From Actinomycetales bacterium (lineage in GTDB: Bacteria > Actinomycetota > Actinomycetes > Mycobacteriales > Micromonosporaceae): a stretch of 45,061 bases of DNA. Where the stretch lies: positions 1-45,061 of the forward strand of contig PKFB01000063.1 of assembly GCA_002919305.1 (NCBI GenBank), in the 5' to 3' direction. This document shows, piece after piece, positions 25,163-32,935 of this stretch (position 1 is the stretch's first letter; each line of letters begins with the position of its first letter). The position numbers were made by a program, and so were the translations under genes. The notes beneath the pieces were generated by a model. That model searched no databases. It was given only the letters and a program-made list of their open reading frames with translations, and was not told the origin of the DNA.

Positions 25163-26056
25163 ATGCGGCTCTCCCTGGTCACCGGCGGTCTTGTTGTCAC
25201 GCTGCTGCTGGGCCTCGGCCTGGGTTGGGTGGTGCACACGCCACGTCCCGCTGACGGTGGTGTGGCCGGCGGGGACGGGGAGAGCACCCATAGCCACAGC
25301 CACGTGTCCGGTCCAGCGTCGACGGCGGGCGTACCCTCACCGGCCGTGGCGGAGGCGGGAGGCCTGACGGCCAGCGTCGCTGGCTACACCCTCACGTTGG
25401 AGAAGAGCGTCGCGCCGGCGGGCGTACCGTTCACCCTGCGGTTCCAGATCATCGGCCCTGACTCCGAGCCGGCCCGGGAATACGCGCAGGTCCACGGCAT
25501 GCCCCTCCACCTCGTGGTCGTCCGCCACGATCTCAGCGGTTACCAGCACCTACACCCCCGGCTCGATGACAACGGCACCTGGTCGGTGGAGCTCACCTTC
25601 CCAGAGCCGGGGACGTGGCGGGTGTACGCGGATTTCACGGTGCTGCCAGCCGACGCCGCCCCGCTTCCCCTCGTATTGGGGGCCGATCTGACGGTGCCGG
25701 GTGACGACACGCCCCACCCGCTGCCGCCCGCGCAGCAGGAGATAAACGTCGATGGGTTCCAGGTCTCCTACCAAGGCACCCCGGGCACCGAAGCGGTGCA
25801 GCCGTTACTGTTCCGCATTCAGCGGGACGGACAGCCGGTCCAACTTCAGCCGTATCTCGAGGCGTACGGGCACCTGATCGTGCTCCGGGACGGTGACCTC
25901 GGCTACGTGCACGTCCACACCGAAGACGCGCTGCACCAGGGCGCGCTCCGGGTCTGGCTGGCCGCGCCCGGCCCCGGTACCTACCGGATGTACCTGGATT
26001 TCCAAGTCGACGATCAGGTCCACACCGCCACGTTCACCGTGGTGGTGCCGTCATGA
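25163..26056 (+). CDS. Membrane-anchored, His-rich secreted protein of copper operon
   Basis: 297 residues. One N-terminal membrane segment (LVTGGLVVTLLLGLGLGWVV) without a lipobox Cys, then a His-rich linker (STHSHSHVSG) and two related beta-sandwich domains. The first contains MPLHLVVVRHDLSGYQHLHP (about residues 112-133) and the second AYGHLIVLRDGDLGYVHVHT (about 232-252): each repeats H-L-x-V-x-R-x-D-L-x-x-H/V-H, fit for binding copper outside the cell. Proteins of this kind accompany CopC/CopD in many actinobacteria; the function, perhaps copper sequestration or delivery, is inferred from the context. ATG 25163 overlaps the upstream reading region closely (GGGGTGACCC before it). Confidence 0.75.
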   Translation: MRLSLVTGGLVVTLLLGLGLGWVVHTPRPADGGVAGGDGESTHSHSHVSGPASTAGVPSPAVAEAGGLTASVAGYTLTLEKSVAPAGVPFTLRFQIIGPDSEPAREYAQVHGMPLHLVVVRHDLSGYQHLHPRLDDNGTWSVELTFPEPGTWRVYADFTVLPADAAPLPLVLGADLTVPGDDTPHPLPPAQQEINVDGFQVSYQGTPGTEAVQPLLFRIQRDGQPVQLQPYLEAYGHLIVLRDGDLGYVHVHTEDALHQGALRVWLAAPGPGTYRMYLDFQVDDQVHTATFTVVVPS

Positions 26057-26178
26057 TCGGCGCGCCGTCGGCGGCGCGGAATGGTGACGCGGGTAACGAT
26101 CTCAAACGGACGGGAACTGACGCCGGCCGGGAGACGACCATGGACAGATGAGGATCCCCCGTGCCGTCAGGAGCTGAC

Positions 26179-26802
26179 ATGCCTCTCGTCTGTCGCAGAC
26201 TAGCCCGGCTCGCCGTTCTGGCCGGCTTCACTGTTCTGGCCGCCGTTCTCGTCGTGCTGCCGGCTTCCCCCGCCTCCGCACACGCCCAATTGCTATCCAG
26301 TACGCCCGCCGCGGGCGAGGAGTTGGACAGCGCCCCCGAGAGCGTGGTGCTCGTCTTCAGCGAAGAACTCAACCCCGATCTGGTCACGATCACGGTGACC
26401 GAATCCACCGGTTTCTCCCTGGCTGACGGACCTCCTCAGATCTCAGGCGCTGAAGTGGTCCAGCCGCTCATCCCCGCCAGTGGTGAATACACCGTCGCCT
26501 ACCGGGTGGTGTCCGCCGATGGGCACCCGATCCAGGGAACCGTGACGTTCACGGTGACGGCTCCCGCGCCCGAGCCGAGCGCGACCGAGCAACCGGACAC
26601 CTCCCCCACCACCGAGCCGACCGAGGAGGACACCGTGGAATCGGAGGAGACCCTCTCGGCCGGCACCGTGGCGCAGGAATCCAGTGACGAGGGTGACGGT
26701 CTGGGAGCCTGGTGGTGGGTCATCGGCGCAGGGGCTGCCATCGTCGTCGGCATACTGGCATATGTCCTGGTCGCGTCCCGAGCGGCCAAGAGCCGGGGTT
26801 GA
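26179..26802 (+). CDS. copC: Copper-resistance protein CopC with C-terminal membrane anchor
   Basis: ATG 26179 has AGGAG five bases upstream and gives 207 residues. A signal peptide (LAVLAGFTVLAAVLVVLPAS) ends at ASA, leaving His as the first mature residue (HAQLLSSTPAAGE), as needed for the CopC Cu(II) site; the second part of the site, SADGHPIQG with Asp and His, is also present. Then an acidic Pro/Thr/Glu linker and a C-terminal membrane helix (WWVIGAGAAIVVGILAYVLV) tether it. It binds Cu(II) outside and passes it to CopD, encoded next. Confidence 0.92.
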   Translation: MPLVCRRLARLAVLAGFTVLAAVLVVLPASPASAHAQLLSSTPAAGEELDSAPESVVLVFSEELNPDLVTITVTESTGFSLADGPPQISGAEVVQPLIPASGEYTVAYRVVSADGHPIQGTVTFTVTAPAPEPSATEQPDTSPTTEPTEEDTVESEETLSAGTVAQESSDEGDGLGAWWWVIGAGAAIVVGILAYVLVASRAAKSRG

Positions 26803-26914
26803 GCCCGGCCTGATCGGTCCCGCGGGCACGACCTGAAATCACCGCGGCGGTTCCGCGGCCTTGAGGCGACGACCGCCGTACCACCGCGGCGCCGGCGGAA
26901 GAGGAGTGAAGGTT

Positions 26915-28960
26915 GTGCCACTGCAGCGTTTAGGGGTGTTGGCCGCCGCCGTGGCGGCGGCCCTGACCGTCCTGATCACCGCCTTGGTGGCGGCCGACGC
27001 CGTGGACACCGAGGTGATCCCTGGGCTCCCCAGTCCCGGCCCGATCACCCCGTGGGCGCTCCCCATCGTCAGCGCGCTCGGTAACCTCGCCGCTGCCGCC
27101 ACGGTAGGGACGCTCATGGCGGCGGCCTTCCTGACCCCGGGTCTGGTGCCCGCCCGTGACCGCGATAAGGCCCAGGGCACCTCATCCTCCGCGGCCCGCC
27201 GGGGTGGCCGGACCGTCGGCCCGCACGGCTACCGGTGGCTGCGCGCGGCCTCCTGGGCGGCGCTGGTGTGGCTGGTGCTGACCGGTGCCGAGCTGGTGTA
27301 CACCCTCTCGGACATCCTCGCGATTCCGGTGTCCGATCTGAGCGTCCGAATCCTGATCAGCTTCGTGTGGGATATCAGTCAGGGCCGCGCGTTGCTGCTG
27401 GTCATGGCCGGCGCCGCCATCATCGCCGTGGCCAGCCGGATGGTGCTGTCGGTCACTGGCGCCGCGATATTGACGCTGATCGGGATCGCGGCCACCCTGC
27501 CGCCGGTGTTCACCGGTCACTCCGCGGCGGCCGGGAACCACCAGGTCGCGGTCTCCAGTCTGCTGTGGCACGTGGTGGCGGCCGTGCTGTGGGCCGGTGG
27601 GCTCATCGCCCTCCTGCTGGCCCGCCACCTGGCTCCCCCGGCCCTGACGCGGGCGGTTGGCCGGTACTCGCGCCTGGCCCTGGTGTGCGTGATCGTGGTG
27701 GCGCTCAGCGGCCTGCTCAACGCGTTCAGCCGCCTGGGGCAGGGAGGCTGGAGCAGCCCGTACGGCGTCGAGGCGCTCGCCAAAGTGGGCGCGTTAGTGC
27801 TGCTGGTTGGACTGGGCTGGTGGCACCGTCGAGCGACCCTACCTGCGCTGGAGCAAGGGCGGCGGGGGGCCTTCCGTCGCCTGGCAGCGGTGGAGCTGGT
27901 GCTGTTTGGGGCCACCTTTGGTCTGGCGACCGCGCTGTCACGGACACCACCGGAGGTGGTGTACGCGGAGGAGACCTCCGCCGCGGCGCAGTTGGGCTTC
28001 ACCCCTCCCGCGGCGGCGCCGACCTTCGGCAGCCTGCTGTCAAACTGGCTGCTTGACCCGTTCTACCTGGGGATCGCCGTGATCGCCGTCGGCCTGTACC
28101 TGGCTGGGGTGATCCGGCTATGGCGCAACGGGCACCGCTGGCCGGTGGGGCGGGTCGTCGCCTGGTGCGCCGGGTGGGCAGTGGTAGTGCTGGCCACTAG
28201 CAGCGGCATCGCCCGCTACGCGCCCATCATGTTCAGCATCCACATGATCCAGCATCTGGCGCTGATGACGTTGGCGCCGATCCTGCTGGTACTCGGTGTC
28301 CCGATCACCCTGGCGCTCCGGGCCTTCCGCCCCGCCTCCGAACCGGGGATGCGCGGGCCTAAGGAGTGGCTACGGTTGCTCCTGCACAACCGGGTGACCC
28401 AGGTGCTGACCAGTCCCGCCGTGGCCTTGGCCTTCATGGCGGTGAGCCTGTTCATGATGTACTTCACGGGCCTGTACGAGCTGAGCCTGAGGTCTCACGC
28501 GGCCCACTTGGCGATGCTGGCGCATCTGCTGGGCGCCGGTTACCTGTTCTACTGGGTGGTCATCGGTATCGATCCCGCTCCTCGGCGTGCCGCCCCACCG
28601 ATTCGGCTGATCATCCTCCTCGCTGGAATGGCGGTCCACGCCTTCTTCGGGGTGATCCTGATGCAGTCGGGAGCCCCGCTGGCCCTCGACTGGTACCGCG
28701 GGCTGGGGTTGTCGTGGATGCCCGACCCGTTGGCCGATCAGCGCACCGCGGGCGGTATCGCCTGGTCGTTCGGGGAGCTGCCCAGCCTCGTGGTCGCCAT
28801 TGCGTTGCTGGTGCAGTGGATCCGCGCTGATGAGCGGGAGCAGCGGCGACTGGACCGGGCCGCTGAGCGGGCCGCCAAGACCGGCGACCCTTCGCAGGAC
28901 CCGTTGGAGCAGTACAACGCGTATCTGGCGTCCCTGGCTCGCTCCGAGTCGCGTCGCTGA
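26915..28960 (+). CDS. CopD-CtaG fusion, copper import / cytochrome oxidase copper delivery
   Basis: GTG 26915 follows AGAGGAG by eight bases; GTG 26906 also is in frame. About 681 residues with some 14-16 membrane segments. The N-terminal half is CopD-like (four-helix core with HSAAAGNHQVAVSSLLWHVV), the C-terminal half is caa3_CtaG (MFSIHMIQHLALMTLAPILL, the HMIQH motif, SHAAHLAMLAHLL and HAFFGVILMQSG). CopD takes copper from CopC across the membrane; CtaG-type proteins help load copper into cytochrome c oxidase. Last gene of the copper operon, followed by a hairpin terminator. The fusion is common in actinobacteria. Confidence 0.9.
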   Translation: MPLQRLGVLAAAVAAALTVLITALVAADAVDTEVIPGLPSPGPITPWALPIVSALGNLAAAATVGTLMAAAFLTPGLVPARDRDKAQGTSSSAARRGGRTVGPHGYRWLRAASWAALVWLVLTGAELVYTLSDILAIPVSDLSVRILISFVWDISQGRALLLVMAGAAIIAVASRMVLSVTGAAILTLIGIAATLPPVFTGHSAAAGNHQVAVSSLLWHVVAAVLWAGGLIALLLARHLAPPALTRAVGRYSRLALVCVIVVALSGLLNAFSRLGQGGWSSPYGVEALAKVGALVLLVGLGWWHRRATLPALEQGRRGAFRRLAAVELVLFGATFGLATALSRTPPEVVYAEETSAAAQLGFTPPAAAPTFGSLLSNWLLDPFYLGIAVIAVGLYLAGVIRLWRNGHRWPVGRVVAWCAGWAVVVLATSSGIARYAPIMFSIHMIQHLALMTLAPILLVLGVPITLALRAFRPASEPGMRGPKEWLRLLLHNRVTQVLTSPAVALAFMAVSLFMMYFTGLYELSLRSHAAHLAMLAHLLGAGYLFYWVVIGIDPAPRRAAPPIRLIILLAGMAVHAFFGVILMQSGAPLALDWYRGLGLSWMPDPLADQRTAGGIAWSFGELPSLVVAIALLVQWIRADEREQRRLDRAAERAAKTGDPSQDPLEQYNAYLASLARSESRR

Positions 28961-29004
28961 CCGCGCGCTCCGTCAGAGCGTCGAGCCATCAGAACTTCAA
29001 GATC

Positions 29005-29044
29005 GTGGGTGGTTCGGGCGGTCGGGAGGACCCGAACCACCCAC
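29005..29044 (+). terminator. Terminator-like hairpin after the copper operon
   Basis: GTGGGTGGTTCGGG and CCCGAACCACCCAC form a perfect 14-bp stem with a 12-base loop, 45 bases after the copD-ctaG stop. Confidence 0.65.
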
Positions 29045-29161
29045 GCCCTCCGCTTATAACATGAAGATCTTTCAGAGTTCTTTGCATGAGACGTAGATCA
29101 CACCCCATCATCAATGGAGTGCGTTCTCATGTCGACTTTCCGTCAGAGGGAGGCGCTAGAT

Positions 29162-29177
29162 TCGAACACGTGTTCGA
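29162..29177. promoter_or_regulatory. Perfect LexA/SOS-type box
   Basis: TCGAACACGTGTTCGA is a perfect 16-bp palindrome that matches the actinobacterial LexA box TCGAAC-N4-GTTCGA exactly. No gene with a ribosome site lies directly downstream on either strand. Confidence 0.6.
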
Positions 29178-29432
29178 CACATTGCGTCTACCACAGTTGT
29201 TTCCCCTCATCGTCGCTGGTCCCGGAATCTGCCTAGCACGTCCCCGTTCCCCTCAAGACGCAGAAGCGGACACCACCGAGCAGCGTCGCCCCGCCACCCC
29301 GCCGTTCACCCGCCAGATTCGACGTGATGCTGGGCGGCGCGCGTACGCACACCGCCATGAATCCATTAAGCGGTGCGTGTCAGGAAGAGGTAGTCGCCCT
29401 GTGACAGTGCAGTGGCGTGGAAGTCGGAGGCC

Positions 29433-29888
29433 CTAAAGCCGCGCAGACCACGGTGAAGCCTGTGTCCGCTGGCCGACAGTGTCCTCGGCATCCGCTGCCC
29501 GCCGGGCGGCGGTGATCTCGGACTGGTGCGCGACCGCCCAGTCGGCCAGCGCGGACAGCGGCTCCAGCAGGCTTCTTCCCAACGGCGTGAGCGCGTATTC
29601 GACAGCGGGCGGCACGGTCGGATACACCGTGCGCGCCACCAGGCCATCGCGGACCAGGGAACGCAAGGTCCGGGTGAGCATGCGCTGGCTGAGCCCTTCC
29701 ACGGCCCGCTGCAGGTCGTTGAACCGGTAGGACCGGTGCCCCAACAGGATGAGGAGCAGCATGCTCCACTTGTCGCCCATCCGGCGCATCACGTCGGTGA
29801 CCACACAGGCCTCAAGTTCGGCCGCGGGAACCGGTGACGGTAACCGGGTGGCCAGTACGGAGGGCACATTCATGTCCGTACCTGACAC
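29433..29888 (-). CDS. HxlR-family transcriptional regulator
   Basis: 151 residues; ATG 29873 is an alternative start. The HxlR winged-helix is clear: ACVVTDVMRRMGDKWSMLLL, RFNDLQRAVEGLSQRMLTRT, LVRDGLVARTVYPTVPP, VEYALTPLGRSLLEPL. HxlR regulators often sense quinones or aldehydes through a cysteine near the N-terminus; a Cys (EACVVTD) sits in the expected place. It diverges from an SDR gene with 92 bases between the starts, a typical repressor-target pair. Confidence 0.92.
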   Translation of the reverse strand: MSGTDMNVPSVLATRLPSPVPAAELEACVVTDVMRRMGDKWSMLLLILLGHRSYRFNDLQRAVEGLSQRMLTRTLRSLVRDGLVARTVYPTVPPAVEYALTPLGRSLLEPLSALADWAVAHQSEITAARRAADAEDTVGQRTQASPWSARL

Positions 29889-29980
29889 GAAACTGCCTCC
29901 TTTCCCCGATTCGACACGTTACCGATCATCACAGAAGCGGCCCGGCCCAGGACTGGATAGGCGTGGCGGGGGAGGAACGC

Positions 29981-30898
29981 ATGCCCAAAACAATCGTGAT
30001 CAGCGGGGGTACCGACGGCATGGGGCGGGCCACGGCCCTCGCCCGGCTGGACCGGGGAGACACGGTCGTCGTCATCGGCAGTAACGCCGCCAAGGGACAG
30101 GCCCTGACCGAGCACGCACGGGCAGGCGAACGCCTCCAGTTCATCCACGCCGACTTAAGCTCCATCGCCGACAACCTTCGCGTCATCGCAGAGATCACCC
30201 GCCGACACCGCATGGTGGACGCGCTCGTGCTCTGCGCCAACCGGCCTCAGCGGAAGCGGGTGGAAACCGCCGACGGCTTAGAGTCCACGTTCGCGCTCTA
30301 CTACCTCAGCCGCTATCTCCTCAGTTATGGTCTGCGTTCCGTCCTGGACGCCGCTCCTGACCCGGTGATCGTGAGCGTGGCCGGGGTAGGCACCACCGCC
30401 GGCTCCGTGCTCTGGGATGACCTACATCTGCAGCGCCGCTACAGCGTGATACGGGCCCAGCTTCACGCCGGGCGGGCCACCGACCTGCTGGGGGTCGCCT
30501 ACCCGGAACGCTCTGGAGGCCGGGCCCGCTTCGTCATGTACCACCCGGGTTTCACGCGAAGCGGTGATGTGTCCACGCTCGGCCCTCTCAACCGCGTCCT
30601 GATTCGGCTCATGGCGCGGATCGCGGCGCGCCCGGTGGAACGTGCGATCGGCCCGATCCTGGAGTTCATCGATCATCCGCCCCGGCAGGCGATGACCGCC
30701 GTTGACCGGGGCCGGCTGCTTGACCTGACCCTGCCGACCCTGGATCCGCATGCTGCCCGCCGGCTCGCCGACCTCACCGAGGCGCTCCTTGCCGACCGCG
30801 GGGTGGACCCGCGGCGTCTGCTAGCCGGCGATGTCCCGGACTCTTCGACTCTTCCGGATGCTTCGGACGACGCGACGCCGGACCCCACGAGCGACTGA
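29981..30898 (+). CDS. Atypical short-chain dehydrogenase/reductase
   Basis: ATG 29981 follows GGGGGAGGAACGC, giving 305 residues. The nucleotide loop reads SGGTDGMGRATALARL (G-x3-G-x-G) and ADLSS fits the adenine pocket. In the active site region the sequence is VSVAGVGTTAG and RRYSVIRAQLHAGRATD: if Tyr of YSVIR is the catalytic Tyr, the Lys four residues later is Arg, and the usual catalytic Ser is not evident. It may have weak, altered or no oxidoreductase activity. Divergent from the HxlR gene, its likely regulator; a hairpin terminator follows. A Ser/Asp-rich tail ends the protein. Confidence 0.82.
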   Translation: MPKTIVISGGTDGMGRATALARLDRGDTVVVIGSNAAKGQALTEHARAGERLQFIHADLSSIADNLRVIAEITRRHRMVDALVLCANRPQRKRVETADGLESTFALYYLSRYLLSYGLRSVLDAAPDPVIVSVAGVGTTAGSVLWDDLHLQRRYSVIRAQLHAGRATDLLGVAYPERSGGRARFVMYHPGFTRSGDVSTLGPLNRVLIRLMARIAARPVERAIGPILEFIDHPPRQAMTAVDRGRLLDLTLPTLDPHAARRLADLTEALLADRGVDPRRLLAGDVPDSSTLPDASDDATPDPTSD

Positions 30899-30918
30899 CC
30901 CTGCCCAGACCCGCTGGT

Positions 30919-30949
30919 ATGCCGGGCAGCTGAAAAAGCTGCCCGGCAT
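30919..30949 (+). terminator. Terminator after the SDR gene
   Basis: ATGCCGGGCAGCT / AGCTGCCCGGCAT, a perfect 13-bp stem with loop GAAAA, 20 bases after the stop; followed by GACATTTGG. Confidence 0.75.
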
Positions 30950-30957
30950 GACATTTG

Positions 30958-30998
30958 GCGTGGGCTCAGGTACCGGTTCTCCGGCCCTGAACCCACGC
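30958..30998 (-). terminator. Terminator-like hairpin of wrbA
   Basis: GCGTGGGCTCAGG and CCTGAACCCACGC pair with one mismatch across a 15-base loop; on the minus strand it follows the wrbA stop by about 30 bases and is trailed by CAAATGTC. Confidence 0.5.
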
Positions 30999-31029
30999 CT
31001 GAGGTGGGAGGTGAGGGAAAGTCAGAAAC

Positions 31030-31650
31030 TCAGTTGGCGTTGGCGCCGGCCTTGAGACGGGCGGCGATCGCGATGACGCGGTTGGCCAGGTGGTCCAGCG
31101 CCGCGTTCTGCGCCTCGCCCAGCGGGTCGTTGTTGTTCGGGCCGGTCACGTGCGACACCCCGTAGGGGTTGCCGTCGGCGAACTTCAGCGGGTCGGTGAA
31201 GCCGGGGGGCACGATGATGCCGCCAAAGTGGTAGATCGTGTTGTACAGCGCCAGCAGCGTGGTCTCCTGGCCGCCGTGGGCGGTCATCGTGGCGGTGAAG
31301 CCCGCGTACACCTTGTCGGCGAGCAGACCCTGCTGCCACTGCGGACCCAGGGTGTCGATGAACTGCTTGAGCTGACTGGCGATGTTCCCGTACCGGGTCG
31401 GCGTACCGAACAGCACCGCGTCGGCCCAGACGATGTCGTCCGGGGTGGCCTTCGGCTCGTTCTTAGTGGTGTCGAAGTGCTGGCTCCACGCGGCGTTGGA
31501 GGCGATCGCCTCCTCCGGCGCGAGCTCAGGCACCTGCCGCAGCCGCACCTCAGCACCGGCCTTCTCCCCCGCCTGGGCCAGCCGCTCGGCCATTCGGTGG
31601 ACGGTGCCGGTCGCTGAGTAGTAGATCACTGCGAGATTGACGTTAGCCAC
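31030..31650 (-). CDS. wrbA: NAD(P)H:quinone oxidoreductase, type IV
   Basis: 206 residues of the WrbA flavodoxin family. The FMN phosphate loop YYSATGTVHRMAERLAQ is near residue 10, followed by VLFGTPTRYGNIASQLKQFI and ATMTAHGGQETTLLALYNTI, then YHFGGIIVPPGF, all diagnostic for WrbA. It carries out two-electron reduction of quinones with NAD(P)H, avoiding semiquinone radicals. ATG 31650 has a purine stretch GGAGGAAAAGTTCAGTG just upstream. A pirin gene lies upstream on the same strand, and pirins are known quercetinase-like proteins; together they point to aromatic/quinone handling. Confidence 0.95.
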   Translation of the reverse strand: MANVNLAVIYYSATGTVHRMAERLAQAGEKAGAEVRLRQVPELAPEEAIASNAAWSQHFDTTKNEPKATPDDIVWADAVLFGTPTRYGNIASQLKQFIDTLGPQWQQGLLADKVYAGFTATMTAHGGQETTLLALYNTIYHFGGIIVPPGFTDPLKFADGNPYGVSHVTGPNNNDPLGEAQNAALDHLANRVIAIAARLKAGANAN

Positions 31651-31722
31651 TGAACTTTTCCTCCAGTGAGGGATAACTCGACATCCAAGCTGTAGAAAGA
31701 GTCAGTAGAAAGGGTCAGACGC

Positions 31723-32691
31723 CTAATCCGAATTTGAGGTTTCGCCTTGGACATCGGCGTGAGCGGCGACCATGGTCGCCAAACGGCCGGCCCGATAGTC
31801 CTCAAAAGCCTGAATGAGCTCGGCTTTGGTATTCATCACGAACGGCCCGTACATCGCGATGGGTTCCCGAATCGGCCGCCCGCCCAGAATGAACACGTCC
31901 AATTCCGACGACGCGGAGACCGTCAACGCTCCCCCAGCGCCGAAAACAGCGAGCTGCCCGGTCCGTATCGGCCGCCGCTCCGTCCCCACCGAGCCTTGGC
32001 CGCTCAAGGTGTAGACCAGAGCGTTGAAGTCCTGCCGCCACGGCAAGGTCAGGGAAGCCCCAGGAGCGAGGGTCGCATGCACCAATGTGATCGGGGTGTA
32101 CGTGGAGCCCGGGCCGGTGTGCTCCCCGATCTTCCCGGCGATGAGACGGATCAGCGCGCCCCCGTCCGGGGAAGTCAGCAGCGCCACCTTATTCCGTGTG
32201 ATGTCCTGGTAGCGGGGCGGGGCGAATTTCAACGCCCGGGGCAGATTCACCCACAACTGAATGCCGTGGAACAGCCCGCCGCTAACGACTAAATGCTCGG
32301 GTGGAGTCTCAATGTGCAAAATCCCCGAGCCCGCGGTCATCCACTGGGTGTCACCGCCGCCGATCAGCCCGCCGCCCCCGTGAGAGTCGGAGTGCACCAG
32401 CTGTCCGTCGATCATGTAGGTGACGGTCTCGAAACCCCGGTGAGGGTGCCAGGGCGTGCCTTTGGGCTCGCCGGGGGCGTACTCCACCTCGCCCATCTGG
32501 TCCATGTGGACGAAGGGATCGAGCGCCCGCAGATCGACACCGGCGAATGCCCGCCGGACCGGGAATCCCTCTCCCTCGAATCCGTGCGGCGCCGTGGTGA
32601 CCGACACCACCGGACGGTCGACGGTGGTACGCGGATCGGGGCGAGGCACCCGCGGCAGGGTCAGTGGATCGTCGACGGTGATGGCGGGCAT
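31723..32691 (-). CDS. Pirin-family protein (copy 1)
   Basis: ATG 32691 has TGGAG eight bases upstream, giving 322 residues; the frame runs ten codons further up but without a ribosome site. Bicupin plan: the N-terminal cupin has GTPWHPHRGFETVTYMIDGQ (metal His pair H-x-H), VHSDSHGGGG, and ILHIETPPEHL (His and Glu), completing the pirin Fe site His3-Glu. The C-terminal cupin (about 185-290) lacks metal ligands, as usual. Bacterial pirins act as quercetin dioxygenases or redox regulators. A promoter with a palindromic operator lies at 32730-32758. Confidence 0.92.
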   Translation of the reverse strand: MPAITVDDPLTLPRVPRPDPRTTVDRPVVSVTTAPHGFEGEGFPVRRAFAGVDLRALDPFVHMDQMGEVEYAPGEPKGTPWHPHRGFETVTYMIDGQLVHSDSHGGGGLIGGGDTQWMTAGSGILHIETPPEHLVVSGGLFHGIQLWVNLPRALKFAPPRYQDITRNKVALLTSPDGGALIRLIAGKIGEHTGPGSTYTPITLVHATLAPGASLTLPWRQDFNALVYTLSGQGSVGTERRPIRTGQLAVFGAGGALTVSASSELDVFILGGRPIREPIAMYGPFVMNTKAELIQAFEDYRAGRLATMVAAHADVQGETSNSD

Positions 32692-32729
32692 GACAGCGCT
32701 CCAGGATAGTTTTATATTCAACTACATCC

Positions 32730-32758
32730 AGGGTAGCCCGCCCTGTTGACATGTCAAC
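32730..32758 (-). promoter_or_regulatory. Promoter with palindromic operator of pirin copy 1
   Basis: GTTGACATGTCAAC at 32745-32758 is a perfect 14-bp palindrome. On the minus strand it contains TTGACA (-35), 16 bases before TACCCT (-10, 32735-32730), with the pirin ATG about 39 bases beyond. A repressor bound here, for example HxlR, TetR or MarR type, would block the -35 box. Confidence 0.65.
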
Positions 32759-32897
32759 TACTTGGCGATGTGACCTAAAGGACAAATCTCAGGTTCATTT
32801 TCACAACAGAGGGGACATTCCGCCCAGCACAAGTCGATCAATCAGTACCCCATAGAAATGATGCCGACATAACCGACACGTTTGAGATAAAAACCAG

Positions 32898-32915
32898 ATC
32901 TCTCCAAAAAGAGAT
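32898..32915 (-). terminator. Possible terminator of pirin copy 2
   Basis: On the minus strand ATCTCT-TTTTGG-AGAGAT is followed by CTGGTTTTTA, 21 bases beyond the stop of the second pirin gene. Short stem but a genuine T-run. Confidence 0.45.
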
Positions 32916-32935
32916 AACTCTATAGATTCTTGTAT

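Larger units (their letters stand above)
28961..29432. other. Gene-poor region containing terminator and LexA-type box
   Basis: 470 bases between ctaG and the HxlR stop. It contains the hairpin at 29005-29044 and the palindrome at 29162-29177. Frames on both strands lack starts with ribosome sites and recognisable content. Confidence 0.4.

Noticed and set aside
29086-29436. Protein gene starting before the LexA-type box
   Set aside because: The frame spans the palindrome and has no ribosome site or family features.
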